Shown piece by piece: positions 7,480-15,404 of a stretch of DNA of 64,000 bases. Both the position numbers and the translations under genes were made by a program. This stretch comes from 12-FULL-67-14b sp963784445. Lineage in GTDB: Bacteria; Acidobacteriota; Vicinamibacteria; Vicinamibacterales; UBA2999. A model generated the notes under the pieces. That model made no database searches. It saw only the letters and a program-made list of their open reading frames with translations, and had not been told where the DNA came from. Position 1 is the first letter of the stretch. Each line of letters opens with the position of its first letter. The stretch spans positions 124,001 through 188,000 of the forward strand of contig CAWARO010000005.1 of the NCBI GenBank assembly GCA_963784445.1, given 5' to 3'.

Positions 7480-9155
7480 TGGCCAACGAGATCCACGACG
7501 TGAATCCAGAGGAGACGCTGGACCCCGAAGCGCTGATCGAAGAACCGGCCGCCCCCCTGGTCTCCGCCGAAGAGCGGAGCGCCGAGGAAGCCGCGGCGCG
7601 CCGGCTCGCCGATCGGTATCGTCTCGACTTCCTCGATATGCACGAATTCCGGATCGATCAGGAGCTGTTCCGATCGATTCCCGCCGATCTGATGTTGCGC
7701 TACGGCTTCGTGCCGTATCGCCGCGATGGCCGTTCGCTGGTGATCGTCGTGTCGGACCCCACCGACCTGCCGATGATCGACGAATTGTCGGTGATTCTCG
7801 GCACGCCGGTGCGCGTCATGGTCGGGGGCCGGTCGGCCATCGAGGGCATGCTGAAGAAGAGCGAAAGCTCGCAGCGCGTCCTGGACGAGGCCACCGAGGA
7901 ATTCCAGATTCAGGTGCTCAAGGAAGAGGAGTTCGGCGACGAGAACCTCACCGTCGAGCGCCTGACCACCGATAGCAGCCCGATCATCCGGCTGGTGAAC
8001 TCGACCATCTTCACTGCGATCCAGCGGCGTGCCAGCGACATCCACATCGAGACGCAGGATGACGCGGTGCACGTAAAGTACCGCATCGACGGTGTGCTGC
8101 AGCCGGCGATGCGGCCGATTGCGAAGCGCTTCCACAGCTCGATCCTGTCGCGCATCAAGGTCATGGCGGAGCTCGACATCGCCGAGAAGCGCGTGCCGCA
8201 GGACGGCCGCTTCCGGCTGAAGGTGCCCGGCAAGACCATCGACTTCCGTGTGTCGGTGATGCCCAGCGTGCACGGCGAAGACGCGGTGATTCGTATTCTC
8301 GACAAGCAGTCGATGAGCGAGCAGTTCACCGAGCTGCGCCTCGACATCCTGGGTTTTCCGGAGCAGGAGCTCAAGCGCTTCCGCAAATACATCCGCGAGC
8401 CGTACGGCATGGTGCTGGTCACCGGACCCACCGGCAGCGGCAAGACCACCACGTTGTATGCGGCGCTCGCCGAGATCCGGACGATCGAAGACAAGATCAT
8501 CACCATTGAGGATCCGGTCGAATACCAGTTGAAGGGGATCACGCAGATCCCGATCAACGAGAAGAAGGGCCTGACGTTCGCGCGCGGCCTGCGTTCGATC
8601 CTGCGCCACGACCCCGATAAGGTGATGGTCGGTGAAATTCGCGACCCCGAGACCGCGCAGATCGCGATTCAGTCTGCGCTGACCGGCCACCTCGTGTTCA
8701 CCACGGTCCACGCCAATAACGTGTTCGACGTGCTGGGCCGTTTCCTCAACATGGGCGTCGAGCCGTACCAATTCATCTCGGCGTTGAACTGCGTGATGGC
8801 GCAGCGCCTGGTCCGCAAGATTTGCGCGGCGTGCAAGCACCCGGTTACCTACGATGCGACGATGATCGCCGAATCGGCGATCGATCCGCGCCTGCTGTCC
8901 GGCCACACGCTGTATGAAGGGACCGGCTGCATCGAGTGCGGCGGCACTGGCTTCAAAGGCCGCATGGCGATCTGCGAGCTGCTCGACCTGACCGATCACA
9001 TCCGCGAGATCATCCTGGAGAAGCGGCCGATTTCCGAGGTCAAGCGCGCAGCGAAGGAGCAGGGCATGCGACTGCTGCGCGAGTCGGCGGTCGAACGCGT
9101 GCTCGAGGGCACCACCACGCTGCGCGAGATCAACAAGGTGACGTTCGTCGAATGA
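7479..9155 (+). CDS. pilB: Pilus/secretion assembly ATPase (PilB/GspE)
   Basis: A 558-residue hexameric ATPase that powers pilin extraction. An N-terminal T2SSE-N domain (about 35-150) contains DFLDMHEFRIDQ and LRYGFVPYRRDG. The catalytic domain has Walker A GPTGSGKTT (about 316-324), an Asp box, Walker B VMVGEIRDPE and the His box HLVFTTVHAN. A zinc tetracysteine motif (CAACKH then CIECGG, about residues 449-486) marks assembly ATPases of the PilB/GspE type and separates it from the retraction ATPase PilT. No PilT is found in the window. The start overlaps the pilC stop by one base, and the stop overlaps the pilM start (ATGA). Confidence 0.95.
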   Translation: MANEIHDVNPEETLDPEALIEEPAAPLVSAEERSAEEAAARRLADRYRLDFLDMHEFRIDQELFRSIPADLMLRYGFVPYRRDGRSLVIVVSDPTDLPMIDELSVILGTPVRVMVGGRSAIEGMLKKSESSQRVLDEATEEFQIQVLKEEEFGDENLTVERLTTDSSPIIRLVNSTIFTAIQRRASDIHIETQDDAVHVKYRIDGVLQPAMRPIAKRFHSSILSRIKVMAELDIAEKRVPQDGRFRLKVPGKTIDFRVSVMPSVHGEDAVIRILDKQSMSEQFTELRLDILGFPEQELKRFRKYIREPYGMVLVTGPTGSGKTTTLYAALAEIRTIEDKIITIEDPVEYQLKGITQIPINEKKGLTFARGLRSILRHDPDKVMVGEIRDPETAQIAIQSALTGHLVFTTVHANNVFDVLGRFLNMGVEPYQFISALNCVMAQRLVRKICAACKHPVTYDATMIAESAIDPRLLSGHTLYEGTGCIECGGTGFKGRMAICELLDLTDHIREIILEKRPISEVKRAAKEQGMRLLRESAVERVLEGTTTLREINKVTFVE

Positions 9156-10108
9156 GCCTCCTCGACCTGTTTACCACGCCGCCGCCGGATGTCGCCGTCG
9201 AGATCGATCACACCCACGTCGCTGCCGCGCGGATCGCGGTGCGCGGCAGTCAACACGTGATCGTGGCGCACGCGTCGGAGACCCTGGCGCCGGGTGTGGT
9301 GGTGCCGGGCCTGGCCGCGCTCAACATGCCTGACGTGCCGGTGGTGGCGCAGGCGGTGAGCCGCGTCCTCGCCGAGCTGGGCGGCTCCAAGCCGCTGAGC
9401 GTGGCGCTGGTCGTGCCCGACACGGTGGCGAAGGTCTCCTTGCTCCGGCTGGAAAAAGTGCCCCCCAGGTCCGCCGATCTCCAGGAGATCGTCAAGTGGC
9501 AGGTAAAGAAGACGTCGCCGTTCCCGATGGAGCACGCAGTGGTCAGCGTGGCGCCGGGCGCGCTGAGCGCCGATGGCGCGAGCGAGTTCGTGGTGTCGCT
9601 GTCGCGTGCCGACGTCATTCACCAGTACGAGCAGGCGTGCGTGATGGCCGGCGTCCATCCGGGGCTGGTCGATCTCTCGACGTTCAGCGTCATCAACAGC
9701 ATCCTCGCCGGCACGTCGGCGCCCGCCGGCGACTGGCTGCTCGTCCATGTGACCAGCGGCTACATGACGCTCGCCGTGATTCGCAACAACGCGCTGTTGT
9801 TTTTCCGCAACCGTGGTGAAGAGGACGAGGGGACGCTCGCGGATCTGATTCACCAGACGGCGATGTATTACGAGGATCGCCTGCACGGCGGCGGCTTCAC
9901 GCGCGTGCTGATCGCCGGCGCGGCGCGGCTGCCGGGCGGGGCCGACAGCGTGCAGCGCGGCCTGGTCGAACGGCTGGGCATTGGCGTGGAGGCGGTTGAT
10001 CCGCGGACGGCGGCACTGCTGCAGGATCGCATCGGCGCGTCGCCGGAGCTGCTCGACGTGCTGGCGCCGCTGGTCGGTATGCTGCTGCGCGAACGGAAGG
10101 TGGCGTAA
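9152..10108 (+). CDS. pilM: Pilus assembly protein PilM
   Basis: A 318-residue actin-like cytoplasmic ATPase-fold protein that binds the N-terminus of PilN and connects the assembly ATPase to the periplasmic alignment complex. The ATG at 9152 overlaps the pilB stop (ATGA); the frame is open further upstream but that part lies inside pilB. Family features include the start DVAVEIDHTHVAAARI (phosphate 1-like strand), LVVPDTVAKVSLLRLEKVP, the segment LQEIVKWQVKKTSPFP and VLIAGAARLPGG. The PilM-PilN-PilO order directly downstream supports the call. Confidence 0.9.
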   Translation: MSLLDLFTTPPPDVAVEIDHTHVAAARIAVRGSQHVIVAHASETLAPGVVVPGLAALNMPDVPVVAQAVSRVLAELGGSKPLSVALVVPDTVAKVSLLRLEKVPPRSADLQEIVKWQVKKTSPFPMEHAVVSVAPGALSADGASEFVVSLSRADVIHQYEQACVMAGVHPGLVDLSTFSVINSILAGTSAPAGDWLLVHVTSGYMTLAVIRNNALLFFRNRGEEDEGTLADLIHQTAMYYEDRLHGGGFTRVLIAGAARLPGGADSVQRGLVERLGIGVEAVDPRTAALLQDRIGASPELLDVLAPLVGMLLRERKVA

Positions 10109-10110
10109 CC

Positions 10111-10764
10111 ATGTTGCGCACCAACCTCGCGACGCGGCCGTTTTACAACGACCGCAGCGTGCGCGTCGGCCTCGGGGTGCTGGCGCTCATCGCGATTGGC
10201 CTCACCATTTTCAACGCGATCGAAATTCTCCGGCTCGAGAGCGCCGGCCGCGAGGCGCGGCAGCTGGTCGCGCAAAACGCCGCGCAGGCGCGCGAGATGC
10301 GCGACAAAGCGCGCGATATTCGCCAGGCGATCAATCAAGCGCAGCTGGCGGCGATTCAGACCGCGGCGCGTGAAGCGAACGTGCTGATCGATCGCCGCGC
10401 GTTTTCGTGGACGGCGCTGCTGAACCAGTTCCAGGTGACGCTGCCGCCTGACGTGCGGATCGCCAGCGTGAGCCCGACCGTCGACAGAGGCGGCCTGATG
10501 AGCGTGCGGGTCACGGCGTTCGCCCGCCGCGTCGAAGATCTCACCGAGTTCATCGATGCGCTCGAAACGACCGGCCATTTCACAGGTGTGCTCGCGACCA
10601 CCCAAGCCGTCGAAGAGGACGGCACCTGGCGCGCCGAGCTGGTGGGCTATTACGGCGTGCCCGCGGCAGGTGCGGCCACCCCGCCTGCCCCGTCGTCTGA
10701 AGGTGGGACGGCGACGCCGGCCAATGTCAGCGCGGCAGCCACGGCGGCGGGAGGCGTGCGATGA
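10111..10764 (+). CDS. pilN: Pilus assembly protein PilN (fimbrial assembly)
   Basis: A 217-residue bitopic inner-membrane protein. The conserved cytoplasmic N-terminus LRTNLATRPFYN (the PilM-binding segment) is followed by one membrane helix (about 20-40), a coiled-coil stretch (about 45-90) and a ferredoxin-like periplasmic domain (about 100-185). The last 35 residues are Ala/Pro/Ser/Thr-rich and look disordered. It begins two bases after pilM and overlaps pilO by four bases (ATGA). Confidence 0.9.
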   Translation: MLRTNLATRPFYNDRSVRVGLGVLALIAIGLTIFNAIEILRLESAGREARQLVAQNAAQAREMRDKARDIRQAINQAQLAAIQTAAREANVLIDRRAFSWTALLNQFQVTLPPDVRIASVSPTVDRGGLMSVRVTAFARRVEDLTEFIDALETTGHFTGVLATTQAVEEDGTWRAELVGYYGVPAAGAATPPAPSSEGGTATPANVSAAATAAGGVR

Positions 10765-11363
10765 AGGCGCTGTTTGCTTTCAATACGGACGTGCCCTGGT
10801 CGCGTGTGATTGCCGACCATCGACGATGGCTGCTGCCGGTCGGCGCGGTCCTCGTGATCAACATCGTCGTGTTGCTCGCCGTGGTCATGCCGATGCGCCG
10901 TTCGGTGGCGACGGGAACCGAACAGGCCAACGCGTCAACCCAGGCGCTCGGCGCCGCGATCGCCGACCTCAAGGATGCCGAGGCGACGCGCGACGGGCAG
11001 GTCGACGCATCGAAGGATCTCGATCGCTTTTATGGCGAGGTGCTGCCGGCGAACTTTCCCTCGGCCCGCCGCCTGACGCAGTTGAAGCTCGCGCAGATGG
11101 CGCGGGCACAGGATGTGCGCTACATGAGCGGCGGCTCGGTCGCGGAGGAGATCCGTGATTCCACGCTGCACCGGCTGGGGGTGCAGTGTTCGCTCGAAGG
11201 TGACTGGGAGGACATCCGTCAGCTGATCTATGAGATCGAGACGGGGCCGGATTTCATAGTCATCGACAACGTCGCGCTCTCCGAGGGAGTGGGCGGGACC
11301 GCGCCGTTAGCGCTGGCGCTCGAGATTTCGACGTACTACCGGGTGGCGGGAAATGTTCAGTGA
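10761..11363 (+). CDS. pilO: Pilus assembly protein PilO-like
   Basis: A 200-residue bitopic protein with a short cytoplasmic N-terminus, a membrane helix at about 27-47, a periplasmic coiled coil (about 50-95) and a ferredoxin-like domain (about 100-197, with QCSLEGDWEDIRQLIYEIETGPDFIVIDNVAL). In the family PilO pairs with PilN to align the inner-membrane platform with the secretin. Sequence alone is weakly conserved, and the call rests on topology and position between pilN and the PilP-like gene. It overlaps pilN by 4 bases and the next gene by 11. Confidence 0.85.
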   Translation: MKALFAFNTDVPWSRVIADHRRWLLPVGAVLVINIVVLLAVVMPMRRSVATGTEQANASTQALGAAIADLKDAEATRDGQVDASKDLDRFYGEVLPANFPSARRLTQLKLAQMARAQDVRYMSGGSVAEEIRDSTLHRLGVQCSLEGDWEDIRQLIYEIETGPDFIVIDNVALSEGVGGTAPLALALEISTYYRVAGNVQ

Positions 11364-11904
11364 TCGGCGGAAACTCTTAATGGGGGGCGGCATTGTGACA
11401 GCGCTCGTGCTTGCGATGTGGATGATGTGGCCGGCCTCGCCGGCGCCGTCGGCCGCGGTGCCGGTCGCGCCAGTGCGTGGCGCCCAGCAAACGACGAAGC
11501 CGGGGGCAATCGCTCCGGTTGCGCCCGTGAAGCTCGACGTCTTGACGGCGGAGCGCCAGGGACCGAGCGAAAAGCAACGGAACCCGTTTCGGTATCAGCC
11601 GAAGGTGGAACCGCCGCCGCCTAAGCCGGTAGCGGCTCCGACCCCAGAGGTGGAAGCGCCCAAGCTGCCGGACCGCACCGGGCCGCCGCCACCGCCGCCG
11701 ATCCCCTTGAAGTTCATTGGTATTCTCGAGCGGGCCAACGGCGAAAAGTGGGCGGTCCTGAGCGACGGGAAGGTGACGATGCACGGCCGTGATGGCGATA
11801 TCGTGGACGGCCGATACAAGATCGTGAAAATCGGCGCGGAATCGATCGAGCTCACGTACGCTGATGGACGAGGCCGGCAAGTGGTCCGCCTCACAGGACA
11901 GTAA
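11353..11904 (+). CDS. PilP/GspC-like inner-membrane lipoprotein or coupling protein
   Basis: A 183-residue protein with an N-terminal membrane helix (about 10-28, GGGIVTALVLAMWMMW), a long Pro/Ala-rich linker, and a small beta domain (about 117-180, IPLKFIGILERANGEKWAVLSDGK...). The motif of KFIG followed by a short regulated beta-barrel (HR-like domain) is typical of PilP and GspC proteins, which join the inner-membrane complex to the secretin's N0 domain. There is no lipobox Cys, which favours a GspC-like anchor. It overlaps pilO by 11 bases and ends 3 bases before the secretin ATG. Confidence 0.75.
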   Translation: MFSDRRKLLMGGGIVTALVLAMWMMWPASPAPSAAVPVAPVRGAQQTTKPGAIAPVAPVKLDVLTAERQGPSEKQRNPFRYQPKVEPPPPKPVAAPTPEVEAPKLPDRTGPPPPPPIPLKFIGILERANGEKWAVLSDGKVTMHGRDGDIVDGRYKIVKIGAESIELTYADGRGRQVVRLTGQ

Positions 11905-11907
11905 TTG

Positions 11908-14061
11908 ATGATCAGGCGTGTCGGGACTTACGTCGTGTTGGTCACCCTGGCTGCCGTGATGGCCGCGGGCTGTGCCACCGGCCGCGCGTTCGCGCGCGGG
12001 GAAGCCGCCGGCCGCGCGGGCGACTGGGAAGCCGCGGTTGGTTTCTACCGGCAGGCGCTCGATGACGATCCCGATCGACCCGACTACAAGATCGCGCTCG
12101 AGCGGGCGAGGGTGGCCGCAGCAGCCATGTTTACGGAGCGCGGCCGGCAGTTCGAAGAAGCTGGTCAGCTCGAAGAGGCGCTGCGCGCCTATCAGAAAGC
12201 GATGGAGTTCGAGCCGTCGAACCGGCAGCTGGGCGCGAAGGCGGCAACGATCGATCGCACGCTGCGCGATCGGATCGAAGCGGCGACGCCGCCGCCCGAC
12301 ATCGAACGGCTGCGCCAGCAAGCCGCACGCCGCACGGTTGAGCCGATCCTGAGTCCGACCAATCCCGAGCCGCTGATCGTCAACTTCGTCAACACCAGCC
12401 TGCGCGACATCCTGACGTTCATTGGGAACTACACGGGCATCAACGTGACGTTCGATCGCGATCTGCAGGACCGCTCCGTCACGGTGCGGATGGAAGGCGT
12501 CTCGCTCGAGCAGGCGCTCCAGCAGATCATGCTGTCGAACGGCCTGTTCTATCGCGTCCTCAACGAGCGCACCATTATCGTCGCGGCCGATCAGACGCAG
12601 AAGCGGCAGCAGTACGAAGAGCAGGTGATTCGCACGTTCTTCATCTCGCATGCGGACGCCTCGGAGCTGAACCAGCTGCTCACCGCGCTGATCCGCGTGG
12701 CGGGCATGGCGATCCAGCCGCAAATCTCGTTCAACAAGACGACCAACACCATCACCATCCGCGCCACCGCGCCGGTGATGCAGATTGCCGAGAAAATCAT
12801 TGAGGCCAATGACAAGCCACGCGCGGAGGTGATGGTCGACGTCCAGATCCTGGAAGTGAGCCGTGAGCGCACCAAGGCCTATGGGCTTGACCTGGGCAGC
12901 TACTCTGCGGCGCTGGCCTTCTCGCCGGAATCGGCGCCGAGCGACACGGCCAAGCCGTTCAACCTCAATACGATCTCGCGAGGCATCAGCACGGCCGACT
13001 TCTACTTGTCGGTGCCCTCCGCGGTGGTGCGCTTCCTCGAAAGCGATTCGCAGACGAAGGTGCTCGCCAAGCCGAACCTGCGCGGCAGCGAGGGCCAGAA
13101 GCTGGAGTTGAACCTCGGTGAAGACGTTCCTGTGCCTAGCACGACGTTCACGCCGCTCGCCGGCGGCGGCTCGAACGTCAATCCGCTCACGTCGTACGGC
13201 TACCGCACCATCGGTATCATCGTCAGCATGACGCCGCGCGTGACCTACGACGGCGACATCATCCTGGAAATCACGGTTGAGAACAGCGCGCGCGGGCAGG
13301 ACTCGAATATCGCCGGCCAGAACCTGCCGTCGTTCTTTTCGCGCAAAGTGTCCACGAAGTTGCGCCTGCGCGATGGCGAATCGAACCTGCTGGCCGGCCT
13401 GCTGCGTGAAGACGAGCGCAAGTCACTGACGGGGTTTCCGGGAATCCTGCGGCTGCCGATCGTCAAGCAGCTGTTCTCAAACAACGACAGCGTCATCAAG
13501 CAAACCGACATCGTGATGCTGCTGACACCGCGCATCATCCGCACGCACGAGCTGCGCGCGTCCGACCTGAGCCCGATCTACATCGGCACGCAGAGCAACA
13601 TGGCGCTGACCGGACCGCCGGTGACGATCGGTGGGCCCCCCGAACCCGAGCCCCCTCCGCCGGCCGCCGCGGCCGCCCCGGCCGCGCCTTACACTGGCCC
13701 ACCCATCAAGCCGCCCGCCGAGCCGGTACTTCCCGCTGGGCACGGGGCCCAAGCCGGTGATTCCTCCGGGAAGCTCGGCGATCCCTGGTACAACGGCCGC
13801 GCCCGTACCGCCGGTGACGGTGGTGCCGCCAACGGTGGTGCCGCCAACCGAGCCGCCCCCGGTGGTCGCGCCGCCAACCGCGCCCGCCGCTGCGACGCCT
13901 GTGCCCGCGCCCGCGCCGGCCACACCGCCTCAGGCGCCGCCCGCACGCATCACGCTGAGTCCCCCGAGCGAAATGCGCGTCGGCAGCGGACCGTACACGG
14001 TGCCGATTTCGGTCGCCGGCGCCACGCGCCTCTCGACGCTGACGCTGTCAATCACGTATAA
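11908..14061 (+). CDS. Secretin (PilQ/GspD type), lipoprotein with TPR region; 3' end frameshifted
   Basis: The outer-membrane channel of the pilus/secretion machine. As read it has 717 residues: a signal with lipobox MAAGC, two TPR-like repeats (about 28-100), an STN domain (about 148-225), an N1-type domain (about 228-310) and the secretin domain (about 315-555, with VPVPSTTF, LLAGLLREDERKSLTGFPGILRLPIVKQLF and VMLLTPRII). After a Pro/Ala linker this frame becomes Gly/Ala/Arg-rich from about base 13727 and looks non-native. The +1 frame then continues as a Pro-rich linker and a cohesin domain to 14350. One extra base near 13725 would explain this. The gene is therefore probably a single 11908-14350 unit broken by a real or assembly frameshift. 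Confidence 0.9.
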   Translation: MIRRVGTYVVLVTLAAVMAAGCATGRAFARGEAAGRAGDWEAAVGFYRQALDDDPDRPDYKIALERARVAAAAMFTERGRQFEEAGQLEEALRAYQKAMEFEPSNRQLGAKAATIDRTLRDRIEAATPPPDIERLRQQAARRTVEPILSPTNPEPLIVNFVNTSLRDILTFIGNYTGINVTFDRDLQDRSVTVRMEGVSLEQALQQIMLSNGLFYRVLNERTIIVAADQTQKRQQYEEQVIRTFFISHADASELNQLLTALIRVAGMAIQPQISFNKTTNTITIRATAPVMQIAEKIIEANDKPRAEVMVDVQILEVSRERTKAYGLDLGSYSAALAFSPESAPSDTAKPFNLNTISRGISTADFYLSVPSAVVRFLESDSQTKVLAKPNLRGSEGQKLELNLGEDVPVPSTTFTPLAGGGSNVNPLTSYGYRTIGIIVSMTPRVTYDGDIILEITVENSARGQDSNIAGQNLPSFFSRKVSTKLRLRDGESNLLAGLLREDERKSLTGFPGILRLPIVKQLFSNNDSVIKQTDIVMLLTPRIIRTHELRASDLSPIYIGTQSNMALTGPPVTIGGPPEPEPPPPAAAAAPAAPYTGPPIKPPAEPVLPAGHGAQAGDSSGKLGDPWYNGRARTAGDGGAANGGAANRAAPGGRAANRARRCDACARARAGHTASGAARTHHAESPERNARRQRTVHGADFGRRRHAPLDADAVNHV

Positions 14062-14350
14062 CCCCGCGCTCGTGCGCGTGCGTAACGTGCAGGAAGGCAC
14101 GTTCATGCGGCAGGGCGGCATCACGCCGGCGTTCAGCAGCCAGATCGACGAGAAGAGCGGGCGCATCGACATCGTGGTGACGCGGCCCGGCGATCAGACG
14201 GGCGCCTCGACGGCGGGGTTGCTCGCCGCAATCCTGTTGGAGCCGCTCACCGCCGGCACCGGCTCGCTGGGGTTGACAGGATCCGCAACGGTGCCGGGAG
14301 GGGCTAGCGCAGCGCTCCAGTTCCTGCCGGCGGGGATTACGGTTCGATAG
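13727..14350 (+). pseudogene. Out-of-frame C-terminal part of the secretin: Pro-rich linker and cohesin domain
   Basis: This segment is in the +1 frame relative to the secretin. It begins YFPLGTGPKPVIPPG, passes through a Pro/Val/Thr linker of about 55 residues, and ends in a beta-rich domain (ARITLSPPSEMRVG, then TLTLSITYNPALVRVRNVQEG, SGRIDIVVTRPG and GLLAAILLEPL). This pattern is that of a cohesin domain, a jelly-roll fold that some secretins of this lineage carry at the C-terminus. It has no plausible start codon of its own with a ribosome site, so it should be translated only by fusion to the secretin. The frame upstream of 13727 is Arg-rich and looks like shadow sequence. Confidence 0.75.
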
Positions 14351-14354
14351 TTCC

Positions 14355-14388
14355 GAGGACCCGGAGAAAGACGGAGCACACGGAGGAC
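14355..14388. repeat. Tandem phrase repeat (GGAG / CACGGAGGAC)
   Basis: The 39-base gap between the secretin gene and the first pseudopilin consists almost wholly of GGAG-containing phrases ending in CACGGAGGAC. The same ten bases occur at 51835-51844. A ribosome site (GGAGGA, 5 bases before the ATG at 14390) is part of the repeat. Confidence 0.6.
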
Positions 14389-14389
14389 G

Positions 14390-14854
14390 ATGCAACGCGG
14401 ATTTTCGTTCGTTGAATTGCTCGTCGTCACGACGATCGTGTTGATTCTCGCCTCGGCCATCCAGCCGCTCGCGAAGGTGACCGTCCAGCGCACGCGCGAA
14501 GCGGAGCTGCGGCGCGTGCTGCGCGAAATGCGGACCGCGATCGACAAGTTCAAGGACTCGGCCGACGCCGGCATGATTCCCACTACCGAGCTCAAGGCGA
14601 ACAGCGAAGGGTATCCGCCGGACCTCGAGACGCTGGTCGACGGCGTGTCGGTGGCCAATGACGCGACGGGACGGAAGCTCAAGTTCCTGCGGCGCATTCC
14701 GGTGGACCCGATGACCGGTGACAGCGAGTGGGGCATGCGCGCGTATCAGGACAAACCGGATTCCACGACTTGGGGCGGCCAGAACATTTTCGACGTCTAC
14801 TCGAAGAGCCCTGGCACCGGGCTCGACGGCACGAAATACCGCGATTGGAACTGA
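14390..14854 (+). CDS. Pseudopilin (GspG-like), type IV pilin fold
   Basis: A 154-residue prepilin-like protein with a very short leader ending in Gly (MQRG), cleaved before FSFVELLVV. Glu at +5 is present, as prepilin peptidase substrates that join the fibre usually have. The hydrophobic helix runs to about residue 24, followed by the amphipathic helix (RTREAELRRVLREMRTAIDKFKD) and a C-terminal part with GspG features: PPDLETLVDGV, RRIPVDPMTGD, DVYSKSPGTGLDGTKYRDW (the calcium-loop region of GspG). It forms a tandem pair with the next pseudopilin. Its ribosome site GGAGGA lies inside a repeat. Confidence 0.9.
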   Translation: MQRGFSFVELLVVTTIVLILASAIQPLAKVTVQRTREAELRRVLREMRTAIDKFKDSADAGMIPTTELKANSEGYPPDLETLVDGVSVANDATGRKLKFLRRIPVDPMTGDSEWGMRAYQDKPDSTTWGGQNIFDVYSKSPGTGLDGTKYRDWN

Positions 14855-14855
14855 C

Positions 14856-15320
14856 ATGCGTATCAAGCGACTGACCTCGACCCGCCCTTCGACTAGCGTG
14901 ACGCCACGCGTGGCGTCGCGCTGGCTCAGGGCAGGCGGCTTCACGATGATCGAGCTGTTGATCGTGCTGACGCTGGTGGTGATCCTCGCCAGCCTGGGGA
15001 TGGTGCAGTACCGCAACAGCGTGACGCGCGCGCAGGAAGCGGTGCTGAAGGAGAACCTGTTCCGGATGCGCGACGCGATGGATCAGTTCTACGCGGACAA
15101 GAACAAGTGGCCGGGCGATCTCAGCGAGCTGGTGTCCGAGGGTTACATCCGCGAGATTCCGGAGGATCCGTTCACCCAGTCGAAAGACTCGTGGCGCACC
15201 GAACAGGCGGAGCCCGACGCGAACAACCCCGCGTCATCGGTCGGCATCGACAACGTGTTCAGCGGTTCTGAAGGGACCGCGCTGGACGGAACGCGTTACG
15301 CTGACTGGGGACAGCAGTAG
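14856..15320 (+). CDS. Pseudopilin (GspG-like) with long palindrome-encoded leader
   Basis: A 154-residue pseudopilin paralogous to the one upstream. The hydrophobic segment begins at GG-FTMIELLIVL, with Glu at +5. The C-terminal part repeats the GspG layout (WPGDLSELVSEGYIREIPEDPFTQ, DNVFSGSEGTALDGTRYADW). The leader is unusually long, about 28 residues before the cleavage Gly, against 4 in its neighbour. Most of it is encoded by an imperfect palindrome (14881-14940), as if a hairpin repeat had been inserted into the leader without breaking the frame. The ATG at 14856 lies one base after the upstream stop codon. Confidence 0.9.
   Translation: MRIKRLTSTRPSTSVTPRVASRWLRAGGFTMIELLIVLTLVVILASLGMVQYRNSVTRAQEAVLKENLFRMRDAMDQFYADKNKWPGDLSELVSEGYIREIPEDPFTQSKDSWRTEQAEPDANNPASSVGIDNVFSGSEGTALDGTRYADWGQQ
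14881..14940. repeat. Imperfect palindrome inside the pseudopilin leader
   Basis: The core AGCGTGACGCCACG / CGTGGCGTCGCGCT (14895-14922) is self-complementary with one mismatch. Outer arms CCGCCCTTCGAC and GGCTCAGGGCAGG pair partly. The CCCTTCGAC...GCTCAGGGCAGG frame resembles a dispersed hairpin repeat seen in many genomes. It lies wholly within codons 9-28 of the pseudopilin gene. Confidence 0.7.
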
Positions 15321-15350
15321 TTCAGAATTCAAAATCAAAAATTAAAGACA

Positions 15351-15390
15351 AAAGGGCCAGGTGCTTTCGCACTCTGGCCCCTTTTCTTTT
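15351..15390. terminator. Bidirectional rho-independent terminator
   Basis: The stem AAAGGGCCAG-GTGC pairs with GCAC-CTGGCCCCTTT around a TTTC loop, with one bulged base, and is flanked by T-rich sequence on the right (CTTTTCTTTT) and A-rich sequence on the left. It sits in the 84-base gap between the convergent pseudopilin and Ig-domain genes and can stop transcription from both sides. Confidence 0.85.
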
Positions 15391-15404
15391 TCAGTAAATT
15401 CTGA

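Noticed and set aside
7329..8999. A 556-codon open frame on the minus strand opposite pilB
   Set aside because: Its His/Arg/Asp/Gln-rich composition mirrors pilB codons, and it has no domain motif. High GC makes such antisense frames common here.
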